This document shows, one piece after another, positions 11,708-22,567 of a stretch of DNA of 64,000 bases; positions within the stretch are counted from its first letter, which is position 1, and each line of letters begins with the position of its first letter. Source of the DNA: Xenopus tropicalis (taxonomy: Eukaryota; Chordata; Amphibia; Anura; Pipidae); NCBI RefSeq assembly GCF_000004195.4, contig NC_030680.2, forward strand, positions 145,493,545 through 145,557,544. Direction: 5' to 3'. Below the pieces are notes generated by a model, which was given only the letters and a program-made list of their open reading frames with translations, was not told the origin of the DNA and searched no databases. The translations under genes and the position numbers were made by a program.

Positions 11708-11854
11708 GTAAGGAACCCAAGGGTAAATAAAATAGGGAATGCAGTAGGAACTTTCATTTTGGTTTGTAGTCAAAGCATTCATTAAGTTAGGGGGCAGATA
11801 GAGTTAAATACAGGCTTTCTGATGCCATTCATCAATAATGAACCCTATGTCTAA
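11708..11854 (+). other. Start of cadps intron 2 (11708-14916)
   Basis: Intron 2 is 3,209 bases and is filled mostly by transposons: a multi-hairpin MITE, a TTAA-type MITE, an hAT copy, a LINE tail and a nested hAT pair. Its first ~150 bases show nothing else. Confidence 0.8.
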
Positions 11855-12220
11855 AGGTCCCCATACACGTTGCTTGCTTGGCGAGGTCACCAAGCGAGCG
11901 GATCTTCATCCGATATCCCCACCTACGGGTGGGCAATATCGGGGAACCTGTAGGCGAATACAGTCATTTGGCCGTGGGGCCAAACGATCAAATTATTACG
12001 AAGGGTATAGGCAAAGTCGGTTCGAGGACCACATCAACGAGCCGATGTGGTCCCCGATCTGACTAGATTTTTTAACCTGCCCAATCGATATCTGGCCAAT
12101 TTCAGGCCAGATATCGGCCAGGCAGGCCCGTCGGTAGTGCCCATACACGGGCCGATTAGCTGCCGAATTGGTCTAAGGGACCGATATCAGCAGCTAGAAT
12201 CGGCTCGTGTATGGGCACCT
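11855..12220. mobile_element. Multi-hairpin MITE (aggtgcccatacac family), copy 1
   Basis: Begins aggtccccatacac and ends gtgtatgggcacct, an inverted terminal repeat. Inside are successive inverted repeats: the cgcttgg/ccaagcg arm, a ttggcc/ggccaa arm, a paired cgagg.ccacatc / gatgtgg.cc arm and tctggcc/ggccaga. Homologous copies are at 23551 and 33232. It ends exactly where the next element's TTAA begins. Confidence 0.85.
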
Positions 12221-12223
12221 TAA

Positions 12224-12421
12224 GGGTGAAGACACACGGAGCTACTAGTAGCAGCTACTTGTCACATCCACTAAAACAGACAATGCTGATCATTTACTGA
12301 TAATTGTCCCCACGTGTGTTTAGCAGAGGCAATTCTCATTATTGTCTATGGCAGGGGATTTTCTGGTGTTTAGTAGCTGTGACAAGTAGCTGCTACTAAG
12401 TAGCTCCAAGTGTCTTCACCC
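12224..12421. mobile_element. TTAA-type MITE with ~45-bp terminal inverted repeats
   Basis: The left end gggtgaagacacacggagct and the right end agctccaagtgtcttcaccc are inverted copies; the inverted arms extend through agcagctacttgtcac. It is flanked by ttaa (12220-12223) and taaa (12422-12425), consistent with a TTAA target duplication with one change, as in piggyBac- or Kolobok-type elements. Length 198 bases, no ORF. Confidence 0.85.
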
Positions 12422-12749
12422 TAAAGTATCAACGTATCATTGGTTCACGTTTGAATATTTTCAAGGCCAGGCTATTTATGAGAGCTCAGCATCATCTGAA
12501 ATGCTTGTCTCCAGCTTTGTTTTCCGGATTTCTTTCTTTATAAAGAACTTTATCCTCTTCGACCAAAAATATTTTTGAAATTTGTTTGTCAGCTCAGACC
12601 TTGTCAAATCCCATTATTTCCTATTTGAATTCAGTCAAATGGCAGAAGTGGCCGTAACTTTTTCAAACAGTGATGCACAGACTTCAAGCAGGGCTTCTTC
12701 TGTGTTTTATTGACAGCAGGGTTTGCCACAATTAATTAAGACATTAAAG

Positions 12750-13056
12750 CCAGGGGTCCCCAACCTTTCTTACTCGGGAGCCACAGTCAAATGTAAAAAG
12801 ACTTGGGGAGCAACACAAGCACCATAAACGTTCATGGCGGAGCCAAATAAGGGCTGTAATTGGCTATTAGGGGCCTCTATGCACCCTATCAGCTTACAGG
12901 GGCTTTATTTGGTAGGAAATCTTGTTTTTATTCAACCAAAACTTGCCCCCAAGTCAGGAATTCAAAAATAACTCCCTGGTTTGGGGGCACTGGGAGCAAC
13001 ATCCAAGGGGTTGGGGAGCAACATGTTACCCCTGAGCCACTGGTTGGGGATCACTG
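12750..13056. mobile_element. Non-autonomous hAT-type element (caggggtccccaacc family)
   Basis: It starts caggggtccccaacc and ends ggttggggatcactg, hAT-like inverted ends. The 8-base repeat cattaaag lies at 12742-12749 and again at 13057-13064, with one extra C on the left. The interior (gggagcaacat..., gaggctttattt-like) matches the copies at 13837, 20078 and 49075, so this is a local family. Confidence 0.85.
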
Positions 13057-13154
13057 CATTAAAGGAATATGAAGTAAAAAATTAATTCTTTTGACACCAG
13101 AAGAGACTGGTTCTCTGGTAGCCTGAATGCCTCAGAAACCTTTTTTTGACATCT

Positions 13155-13250
13155 CCGCCACTATTAGGGCAACGTATTGTACAGCGCTGCGGAATAAGTT
13201 GGCGCTTTATAAATAAATGTTAATAATAATAATAATAATAATAATAACTT
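13155..13250 (+). mobile_element. Probable LINE/SINE 3' tail with TAA microsatellite
   Basis: attgtacagcgctgcggaat ... ggcgctttataaataaatg followed by (TAA)n is a tail I associate with L2-like or V-SINE-like retroposons in fish and frogs. The 5' part is missing or unrecognised. Family assignment is from memory. Confidence 0.5.
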
Positions 13251-13836
13251 AATCCAGGAATATTATATGTATTTAACTCACAGTCTTTAACAGTTTTTCT
13301 TCTTTGATCTCCCAAAACTGCCGAAGCGAATGCCCTACTTCCTGGTTCTTAACTTCCTGAACAGAGAGGTCACTCATAGCCCCTCCCCTTTCCTACAGCG
13401 GATGACTCTTTATTGCCAGAATCTGTACTGGGTTTTTCAGCCTCAGTTTACACAACCCCTGGTTTTTTGTTTCGTAGAGAATTCTGGAAGTGACCTCGTC
13501 TCTACTGTTTTTCCAGTCATTGAGGATTAATAACCTTTTTGGGCAACATGAGATAAGATCATTGTTACTTTTGGTTATTTTGGGTATCTGGCTCCGGTAG
13601 ATTTCTCTTTGGGATGTCTTCGTTTTATAATCCATGCCGCAAACACTTCATATGTTAGATTTTGCTAGTGGCAGTCGTTGCCATATCGGCGGGTTGCATA
13701 GGATTCCATTAGTGCTGAAACTTATTTTGTAGCTTGAATGTTGGGATGCACCATAGGAACCCCAAATCCTTTGTAAAAGAATTGGGCGAATACCAAACTG
13801 AATCCGAATCCTAATTTGCTGCTCTAAGGGTTAGAG

Positions 13837-14635
13837 CAGTGATCCCCAACCAGTGGCTCAGGGGCAACATGTTGCTCCCCAACCCGTTAGATGTTGCTCC
13901 CAGTGACCTCAAAGCAGGTGCTCATTTTTGAATTTTTGGCTTTTGGGCATAAAAAACAGTTGTACTGCCAAACAGAGCCTCCTGTAGGCTGCCAGTGCCC
14001 ATAGGGGCTGCCAAATAGCCAATAGTCCTTATTTGGCCCCCCCAGGAATATGTTTTATGGTTGTGTTGCTCCCCAACTCTTTTTACATATGAATGTTGCT
14101 CACGGGTACAAATCGTTGGGGATTAGTGATGAGCGAACCTGTCCCGTTCCGTTTTGCCATAAAATTCGCGAAACGGCAATAAAATTCGCGAAACGGCGTC
14201 TATTTTTTGTCGCCCGCACTTTTTTTATGCGACCGCGTCCAATTTGACGCGCAAAATAAAATAAATCTGCACGGTGAATGTTTCCCCAGCGAATTTCTGC
14301 ATTTCGCCATTGGCGAATTGTTTCGCGAAACATCCGTGTTTGCGCGTCAAATTGGGCGCCGGGTGCCTGGTGAAAAAATTCACTCATCACCAGTTATGGG
14401 TGAAATGTTTTATCCAGGCATGGATTCGCGGCGAATTTCCGCGTTTCACCATTGGCGGATTGTTTCGCGAAACGGTTGAAAAAATTCAGCCCGCGGGCGA
14501 CAATTTCCTTTTGATGTGCAACATTTTGCAAATTTTTCGCCATTTCGTGAATCTTTTGAAAGATTCGCAAGTTTTTTGGCGAAGCGCAACGGAACAGATT
14601 CGCTCATTACTACTCATCACTACTGGGGATCCCTG
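13837..14635. mobile_element. hAT-type element (cagtgatccccaacc family) interrupted by a second hAT element
   Basis: It starts cagtgatccccaaccagtgg and ends ggggatccctg. An exact 8-base target duplication, ggttagag, flanks it (13829-13836 and 14636-14643). The element is split near its right end by the 14124-14622 insertion; removing that leaves about 290 bases, similar to the 12750 copy. Confidence 0.9.
14124..14622. mobile_element. Inner hAT-type element (tagtgatgagcgaa family) nested in 13837-14635
   Basis: It starts tagtgatgagcgaacctgtc and ends tactcatcacta. The flanking 8-mers ttggggat (14116-14123) and ctggggat (14623-14630) differ by one base. The interior is rich in cgcgaaacg and attcgc words, as in the copies at 19587, 25541 and 26801. 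A 219-codon open frame across this element and into exon 3 is fortuitous. Confidence 0.88.
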
Positions 14636-14916
14636 GGTTAGAGAGAACCGCGCACAAAGGGGCGAGGTGAAAATTTTTCAACTTCTGTCTTTATGTGGCA
14701 AAAAGTCCCGTGATTTCAAAGATTTGGTTCGGCCAGAGGCATGGATTTGGCTGGTCCAAATCCTACTGAAAAAGGCTGAATCTTGGCTGAATCCCAAACT
14801 AAATCCGGTGCATCCCTACTTGAAAGCTCTCTGTATCTCTATAGACTTCAGCACTGCCTGTTGCATGTGTTTAGATGGGACTATTGTATCTCTGAGACTT
14901 TACTCTAACATCCTAG

Positions 14917-15249
14917 GTCTTTCTGAAGAGTGACCGCGTGGCCAGAATGGTGCAAAGTGGAGGCTGCTCCGCCAATGACTCTCGGGAAGTGTTCAAGAAG
15001 CATATAGAAAAGAGGGTGCGCAGCCTCCCCGAGATCGACGGCCTCAGCAAAGAGACAGTCCTGAGCTCCTGGATGGCTAAGTTTGATGCTATTTACCGCG
15101 GGGAGGAAGATCCGCGCAAGCAGCAGGCCAGGATGACGGCGAGTGCCGCGTCGGAGCTCATACTCAGCAAAGAGCAGCTTTACGAAATGTTCCAACAGAT
15201 CTTGGGAATTAAAAAATTTGAGCATCAGCTTCTGTACAACGCGTGCCAG
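14917..15249 (+). CDS. cadps: Calcium-dependent secretion activator 1 (CAPS1), exon 3
   Basis: The largest exon here: 333 bases, 111 codons, phase 0 at both ends. It starts [18 protein letters not shown] and ends HQLLYNACQ. The acceptor is CATCCTAG and the donor GTGAGC. The peptide contains [20 protein letters not shown] and the [15 protein letters not shown] block, which is conserved between CAPS proteins; [14 protein letters not shown] fits CADPS rather than CADPS2. The segment belongs to the helical N-terminal region upstream of the C2 domain, whose exact role is less defined than the C-terminal MUN region. Base composition is GC-richer and codon-like compared with the surrounding intron. 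No lesion is seen. Confidence 0.97.
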
Positions 15250-15621
15250 GTGAGCCCTCAGTTATGATTAATTGCCTTTTCTTTACACCTTTGTGCCTGT
15301 TTAATCCTCTATAGCAACAATGTGCCGAGTACATCCATCAATTTCCAGCTTTATACACTCAGTGGCTCAGGGGAAGGCATTAGCGGAACCGCTCTTGACC
15401 AGAGTTTCTTAGTCTTTTAAACGTTGACCCTTACACTTGCGCCAATAGGCGAGTATCTCCAGCTGATGTTCCCAAGGGAGTCTCACCTATTGACATTGCA
15501 GTTTATCTTAGGGAGGTGTTTCCCATGAATGCAAAGAGCATGATGATGATTAGATTGTAAGCTTTTGCGAATAGTTTCCCCTAATCCTTTTTTTTTTACT
15601 CTTTAATCCTTGTTTATTAAA
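15250..15621 (+). other. Start of cadps intron 3 (15250-47011, 31.8 kb)
   Basis: Intron 3 spans half the window and is listed element by element below. This first part shows no repeat structure beyond a short attgtaagct phrase near 15555 that may be a LINE remnant. Confidence 0.7.
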
Positions 15622-15623
15622 TA

Positions 15624-16288
15624 CAGGTATAGGATCCCTTATCCGGAAACCCTTTATCCAGAAAGCTCTGAATTACGGAAAGCCTGTCTCCCATAGACTC
15701 CATATTAATCAAATAATATAGAATTTTAAAACCGATTTCCTTTTTCTCTGTAGAAATAAAACAGTTCCTGTACTTGATCCCAACTAAGATATAATTACCC
15801 CTTATTGGGGCAGAACAGCCCTATTGGGTTTATTTCATGGTTAAATGATTCCCTTTTCTCTGTAATAATAAAACAGTACCTGTACTTGATCCCAACTAAG
15901 ATATAATTACCCCTTATTGGGGGCAGAACAACCCTATTGGGTTTATTTAATGGTTAAATGATTCCCTTTTCTCTGTAATAATAAAACAGTACCTGTACTT
16001 GATCCCAACTAAGATATAATTACCCCTTATTGGGGGCAGAACAGCCCTATTGGGTTTATTTAATGGTTAAATTATTCCCTTTTCTCTGTAATAATAAAAC
16101 AGTACCTGTACTTGATCCCAACTAAGATATAAATAATCCTTATTGGATGCAAAACAATCCTATGGGGTTTAATTAATGTTTTATTGATTTTTTAGTAGAC
16201 TTAAGGTATGGAGATCCAAATTACGGAAAGATCCCATATCCGGAATACCCTTGGTCCCCAGCATTCTGGATAATAGGTCCTATACCTG
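15624..16288 (+). mobile_element. TA-flanked MITE with 112/113-bp tandem units, copy 3 (both ends present)
   Basis: It starts caggtataggatcccttatc after TA (15622-15623) and ends ggtcctatacctg before TA (16289-16290). It carries about three units, the shortest array among the copies with both ends (665 bases). This shows the array length varies while the ends stay constant. Confidence 0.9.
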
Positions 16289-16290
16289 TA

Positions 16291-17013
16291 ATTGTAAGAC
16301 CCCTGTTCCTTAATGTAAAAATCTGCAGAACTTACTGGCCCTATATAAATATGTAATGATGATGAGGTTGATTAGTGTTGGATTGGCTCGCCGGGTCCAG
16401 GTGTCAGTGGGCCCTCCTGTCTCTAACCATTTGGTCTATTTCATGGCCATTTCCTTTTTTTTGCTTGGAAACAAAGAGACTGAAGAATAGATTATAGCAT
16501 GTAAAGAAAATAGACTAGTCAAGCAAAGAGGTTAAATGAGAAGAGGAAGAAAAATAGTTTGGAGAGAGGACCCCTGGTTTGAGGTTTGCTATTGGGCCCC
16601 TGGCACCCCAGTCCCACACTGAGGTCGATGATGGACACAAACTTTTCCAGCTGGAAATTGATGATTAAAGCCATAGTGTATTTTGTTACCCTTGATCTTT
16701 TCAGCCATTCTATTTAATCTGGAGCTACCTTGTTTATATGATCTTCCAATAATATGTTATATAGACTTCATCCCTATTGTGTATGTGGCTGATATGATGG
16801 AATCGGGATCTGGGTAGGTGTGAGAGCACTGCTAGCCATCAGTATTGCACAAATACACATTTGTTATTATTTCCTTGGTGATCTCTTCTTGTGTCAACCT
16901 TTATAGAACTGATTGTGTCATAATATTGTTATTCTTTATTCTTTGATTTGATAAAGAATTAATAAGGCTTTAGAATGACTCTTTCTGAAGGTATTGTATA
17001 TTGTTATATATTA
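16291..17013. other. Intronic sequence, no gene
   Basis: AT-rich sequence with no ORF of interest and no clear repeat ends. Confidence 0.5.
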
Positions 17014-17021
17014 AATGTGAC

Positions 17022-17219
17022 CAGGGCCGGACTGGGGGGTGAAGGGCCCACCGGGGTTCCCGCCGCAGGGGCCCTACAGGTGCCCGCGCCCATAGCCCCC
17101 CTAACCCCCCTCGCAGGGAGCGCCGCAAGGGTCGGGTCTGGGCCGCCGGGACCCACTAGAGCCGGGGACCACTAGTGCCGGGATTTTTCCCGGTGTCCCG
17201 ACGGCCCAGTCCGACCCTG
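17022..17219. mobile_element. Short hAT-type element (cagggccggactggg family), copy 1
   Basis: It starts cagggccggactggggggtg and ends cccagtccgaccctg, inverted ends. The flanks aatgtgac (17014-17021) and aatgtaac (17220-17227) are an 8-base target duplication with one change. It is very GC-rich, 198 bases and non-coding. Confidence 0.88.
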
Positions 17220-17227
17220 AATGTAAC

Positions 17228-18122
17228 CAATATCCTGGGATTTAGATTTTTTTTGTGGGGATAGAGGGAGAACATAGGAGACCCCCTGGCTGGAATTAAA
17301 GCTAGGACCCCCATCTCTGCAAGGCTAACCATTCAGATAATCAGATATAGCTCATATGTATCTTCGGATCTCTATTCCAGGATTCTAATGAAGAAGAGGG
17401 AATGATTTAGTTCCACTCACTGCCCCATGCCCCAGTTGATTTCTCCCCCCCCCCCCTTATAATGAACTCTTTATGATAGTACAAGCAATACATTGGGGGG
17501 AGGAGCTTATTATACAAAGCTCATTATCCGAGGCCCTACAGAGCCCAGTGGGAATATAGTATTTAATGATAACAACAGGCACAGTACCATTTCCCTATCC
17601 AATTGGGGGACAGTTTTTCATCCTATTATATGTGTTGGCAGTTCAAGATGTAGGTTATAGCTGAATAGCGGGGCAATTTGGCTTCTTCGTTTGTTGTTTA
17701 TATCGCAGTCGGTTGCTTGTGGGAATACAGGTGGGTTATTCCGGCTTCTCCCAGGTGGAATCGGAATCGGAGATTTGTACGTCATGCATCATCTTTCTCC
17801 TTCTGCTCGTTAATTATCCTCGTCTGTTCTGGGCCTGCCTTTCAGCTTTACAGCCCTTGTTATTAATCACCGGGCAACTGGTTTTGATACGATTCCCTTT
17901 CTTCGAAGAACTTTTGTTTTCCACTTTGGTTTTTGCCAGCCTGACAGCTCTTTTCACGTGTTTTATGTTTTTAATTATATTTCTTGCAGTCTGTAAGCAC
18001 TGCTGGAGCTACAAACACTATCCCTTTTATTTAGGGCCCAGGGCCTCATTCTAAAAACCGTAGGGAAGATGCAACCGTACCACTCAGCTTCCTGTACTCC
18101 TAAGGAGATGCTGGGCCTGTTT
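17228..18122. other. Unique-looking intronic sequence
   Basis: No transposon ends or tandem units. The part from about 17640 to 18060 is non-repetitive; open frames of 62 and 113 codons there have no domain signal and are probably chance. Confidence 0.4.
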
Positions 18123-18130
18123 GTCTATAT

Positions 18131-19051
18131 CAGTGCTGCTGAGGGCCGGAATTTCTCGCACATACATGGTGGAGGGCCGCTAATGGAAGCCACTCCCCCT
18201 TTTAAACCACACCCACTTTAGACCACACCCATTTTATCACAATGGTGGTAGTGCAGCAAAAACCCAAATGCTTGGTCCTCACTGCAGGGATATCAACCAT
18301 AATTCATATGTGAAAGAATTATATTATGTCATATTAAGACACACCCTAAAATCCATATGACTTCTCCTCCCCTGTGGAAAGCATAGCAACCCCCAGTACA
18401 TAATTACACACCTTAGGGACCATTTACTGGCTATTTTCAAATGCTAACAAACTCCCAGAACAAACCCCTGCCAGGTTCACCTCCCACAGGCAGCATAGGG
18501 TAGCACTCTACCTGCCCTACGCTACCTGTGTGTGCCATACTCTGCCTGCCCTATGATGCCTGTGTCTGCCATATGCTGCCTGTGTGTGCCATACTCTGCC
18601 TGCCATATGCTGCCTGTGTGTGCCATACTCTGCCTGCCATATGCTGCCTGTGTGTGCCATACTCTACGTGCCATATGCTGCCTGTGTGTGCCATACCCTC
18701 CCTGCCCTATGCTGCCTATGTGCCATACTCTGCCTACCCTATGCTGCCTACACACAGGCCTGAGGTGTGAACAGTTGAACAATGTGGGTGATTACAGCCT
18801 GAGCCTGAGGTGTGAACACTGCAGGGGGTGAACAATGCAGAGATTAAAAGGTGTGAACAACACAGGGGATTACATGTTTAAACAATACAGGGGGATTACA
18901 GCCTGAATCTGAGGTGAGAACCATGCAGGGGGGGCAGTTAATCACAGTACTGATACCATTTAAAGCTTATACAAGGGTAAACCATCAAAGCAGCCAGACA
19001 GGTGGGGGGCCACACAGAGGGGGGCCGCGGGCCGCCAGTTGGACAGCACTG
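18131..19051. mobile_element. hAT-type element (cagtgctgctgagggccgg) with internal 34-bp array
   Basis: It starts cagtgctgctgagggccgga and ends ccagttggacagcactg. An exact 8-base duplication, gtctatat, flanks it (18123-18130 and 19052-19059). It is 921 bases long. The interior has a 34-bp tandem array (18527-18752) and irregular gaacaatgcaggggg-type repeats (about 18770-18930). No transposase remains. Confidence 0.9.
18527..18752 (+). repeat. 34-bp minisatellite inside the hAT element
   Basis: Units of tgtgtgtgccatactctgcc plus tgccatatgctgcc repeat about six times with drift. The translated open frames on both strands here are repeat artefacts. Confidence 0.9.
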
Positions 19052-19059
19052 GTCTATAT

Positions 19060-19578
19060 CATTACACCCCGGTCCCATTAAGCAATATAGAGTGTGGAAG
19101 GGGTACCTACATATTAGCAAGATTAGTTCTTTCTTGCTGCTTATTCCCAAAAGGATCTCGGATAAAATTATCAAGGGTTCCATTGGAACGTTGCATGTTG
19201 CTAAGCAATGCGCCAACTCTCTGTATGTTGGTTCTGAATCTGTCTGTGGTTTGCAACCAAGGAGATCCAGCTAAGTGAGGTCAAAGAGGTCTAGACTGGA
19301 ATGAGATCAACCCTTTTCTAAATGCCCAAGCTGATGTAGTGGACCCAAAGGCTCAGGAAGTCCTGGTTCTGTCACCTATACCCTGCGGGATGGAGGTTTC
19401 CTCAACTGGGCCAGACGTCTTGTGATTAGTTCCTGTCCAAGGCTTATGTAACGGGAATAAACCCATGGCTCTTCATCTTTTTCTGGATTCCAATATAGTA
19501 GGAGTTGGATCTGCTAAAGGGCTTGAGATGGAGGTAGGACTTATTACAGGAGACCAAGCTCTAAGGCTTGTGTTGCTC
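19060..19578. other. Intronic sequence, no gene
   Basis: Nothing recognised apart from the probable left part of an hAT copy (gtgttgctcgttgggac) at the right border, which is interrupted at 19587. Confidence 0.45.
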
Positions 19579-19586
19579 GTTGGGAC

Positions 19587-20069
19587 TAGCGATGAGCGAA
19601 TCTGTCCCATTTCGCTTCACCAAAAATTTGCGAATCTTTCAAAAGAAAAAAATTTGCGAACTGGTGAAAATGTCCCACGCAAAAAAATGTTGTCACCCGC
19701 GACTGTTCTTTTGACACCCGCGACTAATTTTTTGATGTGCAACTATTTATTTTGACGCCGCAACTGTTCTTTTGACATGCGACTATTTATTTTGATACCG
19801 CGACTAATTTTTTGACGCAACTATTTATTTTGACACCGCGACTATTCTTTTGATGTGCAACTATTTATTTTGACACGTGACTATTTATTTTGACACCGCA
19901 ACTATTCTTTTGACGCGCGACTATTTATTTTGATGCCGTGACTATTCTTTTGACGCCCGCAACAATTTTTGGACGCGTGGCGAATTTTTCTGCTGCAATT
20001 TTTTTTCCTCCGTTTCGCGAAACAATTCGCCGCAAATCCATGCTTGCCAAAACATTTTGCCCATCACTA
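19587..20069. mobile_element. hAT-type element (tagtgatgagcgaa family) inserted in another hAT copy
   Basis: It starts tagcgatgagcgaatctgtc and ends gcccatcacta. The exact 8-base duplication gttgggac lies at 19579-19586 and 20070-20077. The interior is a degenerate tandem of cgcgactattcttttgac-type units (about 19690-19970). The right flank (20078-20323) is the body of a cagtgatccccaacc-type hAT element. Confidence 0.92.
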
Positions 20070-20077
20070 GTTGGGAC

Positions 20078-20323
20078 GCAACACAAGCATTAAAAGGTGT
20101 CTAGGGTACAAATAAGGGCTATGATTGGCTATTTGGTAGCCCCTATGTTGACTGCCAACCTACAGGAGGCTCTATTTGGAAGAACAACTGTTTTTTATGC
20201 AACTAAAACTTGCCCCCAAGTCAGGAATTCAAAAACAAGCCCTTGCTTTGAGGCCACTGGGAGCAACACCCAAGGGGTTGGGGAGCAACATGTTACTCAC
20301 GAGCCACTGGTTGGCGATCCCTG
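20078..20323. mobile_element. Right part of an outer hAT-type element
   Basis: Matches the 12750-13056 and 13837-14635 family (gaggctctatttgg, gggagcaacacccaaggggt, gagccactggttgg) and ends cgatccctg at 20323. The left end is not clear beyond the short gtgttgctc stub before 19579, so the copy is truncated. Confidence 0.75.
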
Positions 20324-21219
20324 GTCTAAGTTAGCCAATCCTTAGTGAAGACAGAGTGCAGGGGGCCATGAAAGAATTAGCAATAAACCTGCAGATACTT
20401 CTATCGAGGGCTCATGGTATTTATTCATAATGTTTTTGAAGGAACAGATTACAGTTCGGAGGCCGGAGTTCCCCTTTAATGGCACCAAAACGCATGGAAT
20501 ATCCAGCTCCACATCTCTGTACCAAGCAAACAGATTACTCTAATGAATGTTTATGGACCTGTTAGACTTCCTTATCTAAATCTATATTTGTATACCGTAT
20601 AAACTGCTAATTCGATAGAGCCGCTCTGTACATGCTCAATGTCTATGATAACTCGTCTGCCCGTTCCCAACAATCAATGGCGCAACCATAGGCTTCCTGC
20701 AGACTAATGGGGCAGATTAGGGCGGCCTATCGTTAATGTCATCTGAGTTAATTGGAAAACATAGTTTAATCTGATTAATTCCGCCGTTGTTGGGGCTTTA
20801 GGATAAAGTATTCCAGGCTGTCCCGGGCTATTACATTAGGAAGAGAGAGAGATGCGGATATTTCTTTGGCTTTGAAAAGATTTCATTTTATATTTCTCGC
20901 GGGCAGCCGCTACCGCTTTGTTTTATACAATTACATTGATTTGACCTCCGTCTTTAAAAACATCTTAGATTTTTTTTTTTTCCATTTAGATTGCATTATG
21001 CAAATATAGACATTTGCACGGGAAAAAGTCACCTTAAAGAAGTTGGTAGAGAAGTACGGGAATGCGCGGGCATTTTATATTTCTCAGGAGGCAGAATTAT
21101 ACGACTGTGGCGACGCTCAGTCGAATGCTTTACTTATCATTTATATTTGATGGTCTATAAAGGTATCGCTGGAGAATATTGCACTTACACTGTTACACAA
21201 TGACCCCCACCCCCACAAT
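20324..21219. other. Unique-looking intronic sequence
   Basis: Non-repetitive. About 20590-20960 holds balanced-composition sequence with repeated homeodomain-like words (ttaatgtc, gttaattgg, ctgattaattccg), a candidate for conserved non-coding sequence. No coding signal. Confidence 0.4.
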
Positions 21220-21975
21220 GATATCACTCCAACTTGCAGCGCAGCAGTAAAGTGTGCCTGAGTCTGAGCTTTCAGCCAGCGCTACACATTAGAACTGCTT
21301 TCAGCTAACCTATTGTTTCTCCTACTCCCATGTAACTGGAGGAGTCCCAAGCCGGACTTGGATTTCTTACTATTGAGTGCTATTCTGATACCTACTGGGA
21401 GCTGCTATCTTGCTCCCTTCCCATTGTTCTGCTGATCGGCTGCTGGGGGTGAGGGGGGGATATCACTCCAACTTGCAGCGCAGCAGTAAAGTGTGCCTGA
21501 GTCTGAGCTTTCAGCCAGCGCTACACATTAGAACTGCTTTCAGCTAACCTATTGTTTCTCCTACCCCCATGTAACTGGAGGAGTCCCAAGCCGGACTTGG
21601 ATTTCTTACTATTGAGTGCTATTCTGATACCTCCTGGGAGCTGCTATCTTGCTCCCTTCCCATTGTTCTGCTGATCGGCTGCTGGGGGTGAGGGGGGGGA
21701 TATCACTCCAACTTGCAGCGCAGCAGTAAAGTGTGCCTGAGTCTGAGCTTTCAGCCAGCGCTACACATTAGAACTGCTTTCAGCTAACCTATTGTTTCTC
21801 CTACCCCCATGTAACTGGAGGAGTCCCAAGCCGGACTTGGATTTCTTACTATTGAGTGCTATTCTGATACCTCCTGGGAGCTGCTATCTTGCTCCCTTCC
21901 CATTGTTCTGCTGATCGGCTGCTGGGGGTGAGGGGGGGATATCACTCCAACTTGCAGCACAGCAATAAAGTGTGA
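21220..21975 (-). repeat. Second array of ~240-bp LINE 5' monomers, without a LINE body
   Basis: The same unit as at 2860 (gatcggctgctgggggtgag starts at 21434, 21673 and 21913; spacing 239-240) in the same orientation, about 3.2 copies. The right border shares the sequence gaagtttatcaga.cacaggtcacatgg with the right border of the first array, so both keep the same 5' end. The left side has no endonuclease or RT sequence. Confidence 0.9.
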
Positions 21976-22567
21976 CTGAAGTTTATCAGAACACAGGTCA
22001 CATGGTTGTGTGTGCTTGAGGGCACTTCATTATTTTGTACAAAGGTCCAACCAACCTATGGTGCCCAGTTTGTTTCAGGATTGTCACAGTCACAGTTACA
22101 GTATAGGGAGTTGTAGTTCAGCTGCACCGCCTTCCTAATTTGGCTTGGAGACAGAGAGTAGCAACAGTAACAGTATAACTGCCCACGCAGGGTTACATTT
22201 CTCTGGAACATTTGACTGATATATTTAATGGGTTTTCATGTTTTCATTCTGATGAAGGACATATCCCTAACTATACCTCCCAAGGATATTTATCTTTATT
22301 TATTTAGCTGTGGCTCACTGTCATGGGGCAATCTCAGTGTTTATTCCAGGTAAACACAATTCCCTTTTTCTGTACTGATGGTGTTGCAGCTCCTACTGTA
22401 TCTACAACAAGTGTTCTGATAACAGGATTCTGGCTCCACCACATCATTATAGGGATGGTGTTTTGTATGTGAGGCCTGATATATGTGCCAGCAAAGCTCA
22501 ATAGCTTTTGAGAATTTAGCAGATAGATAAAATGTTGTTGTAGCTGTTCCCTTGCTTTAGTCAGAAA
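21976..22567. other. Intronic sequence, no gene
   Basis: Short shared border with the monomer array, then unassigned sequence. An 81-codon minus-strand open frame has no domain signal. Confidence 0.45.

Noticed and set aside
11519..11782. Minus-strand open frame covering exon 2
   Set aside because: It is the shadow of the + strand cadps exon.
14274..14933. 219-codon open frame ending in exon 3
   Set aside because: It starts in an hAT element and reaches the exon in a different frame from the cadps coding frame.
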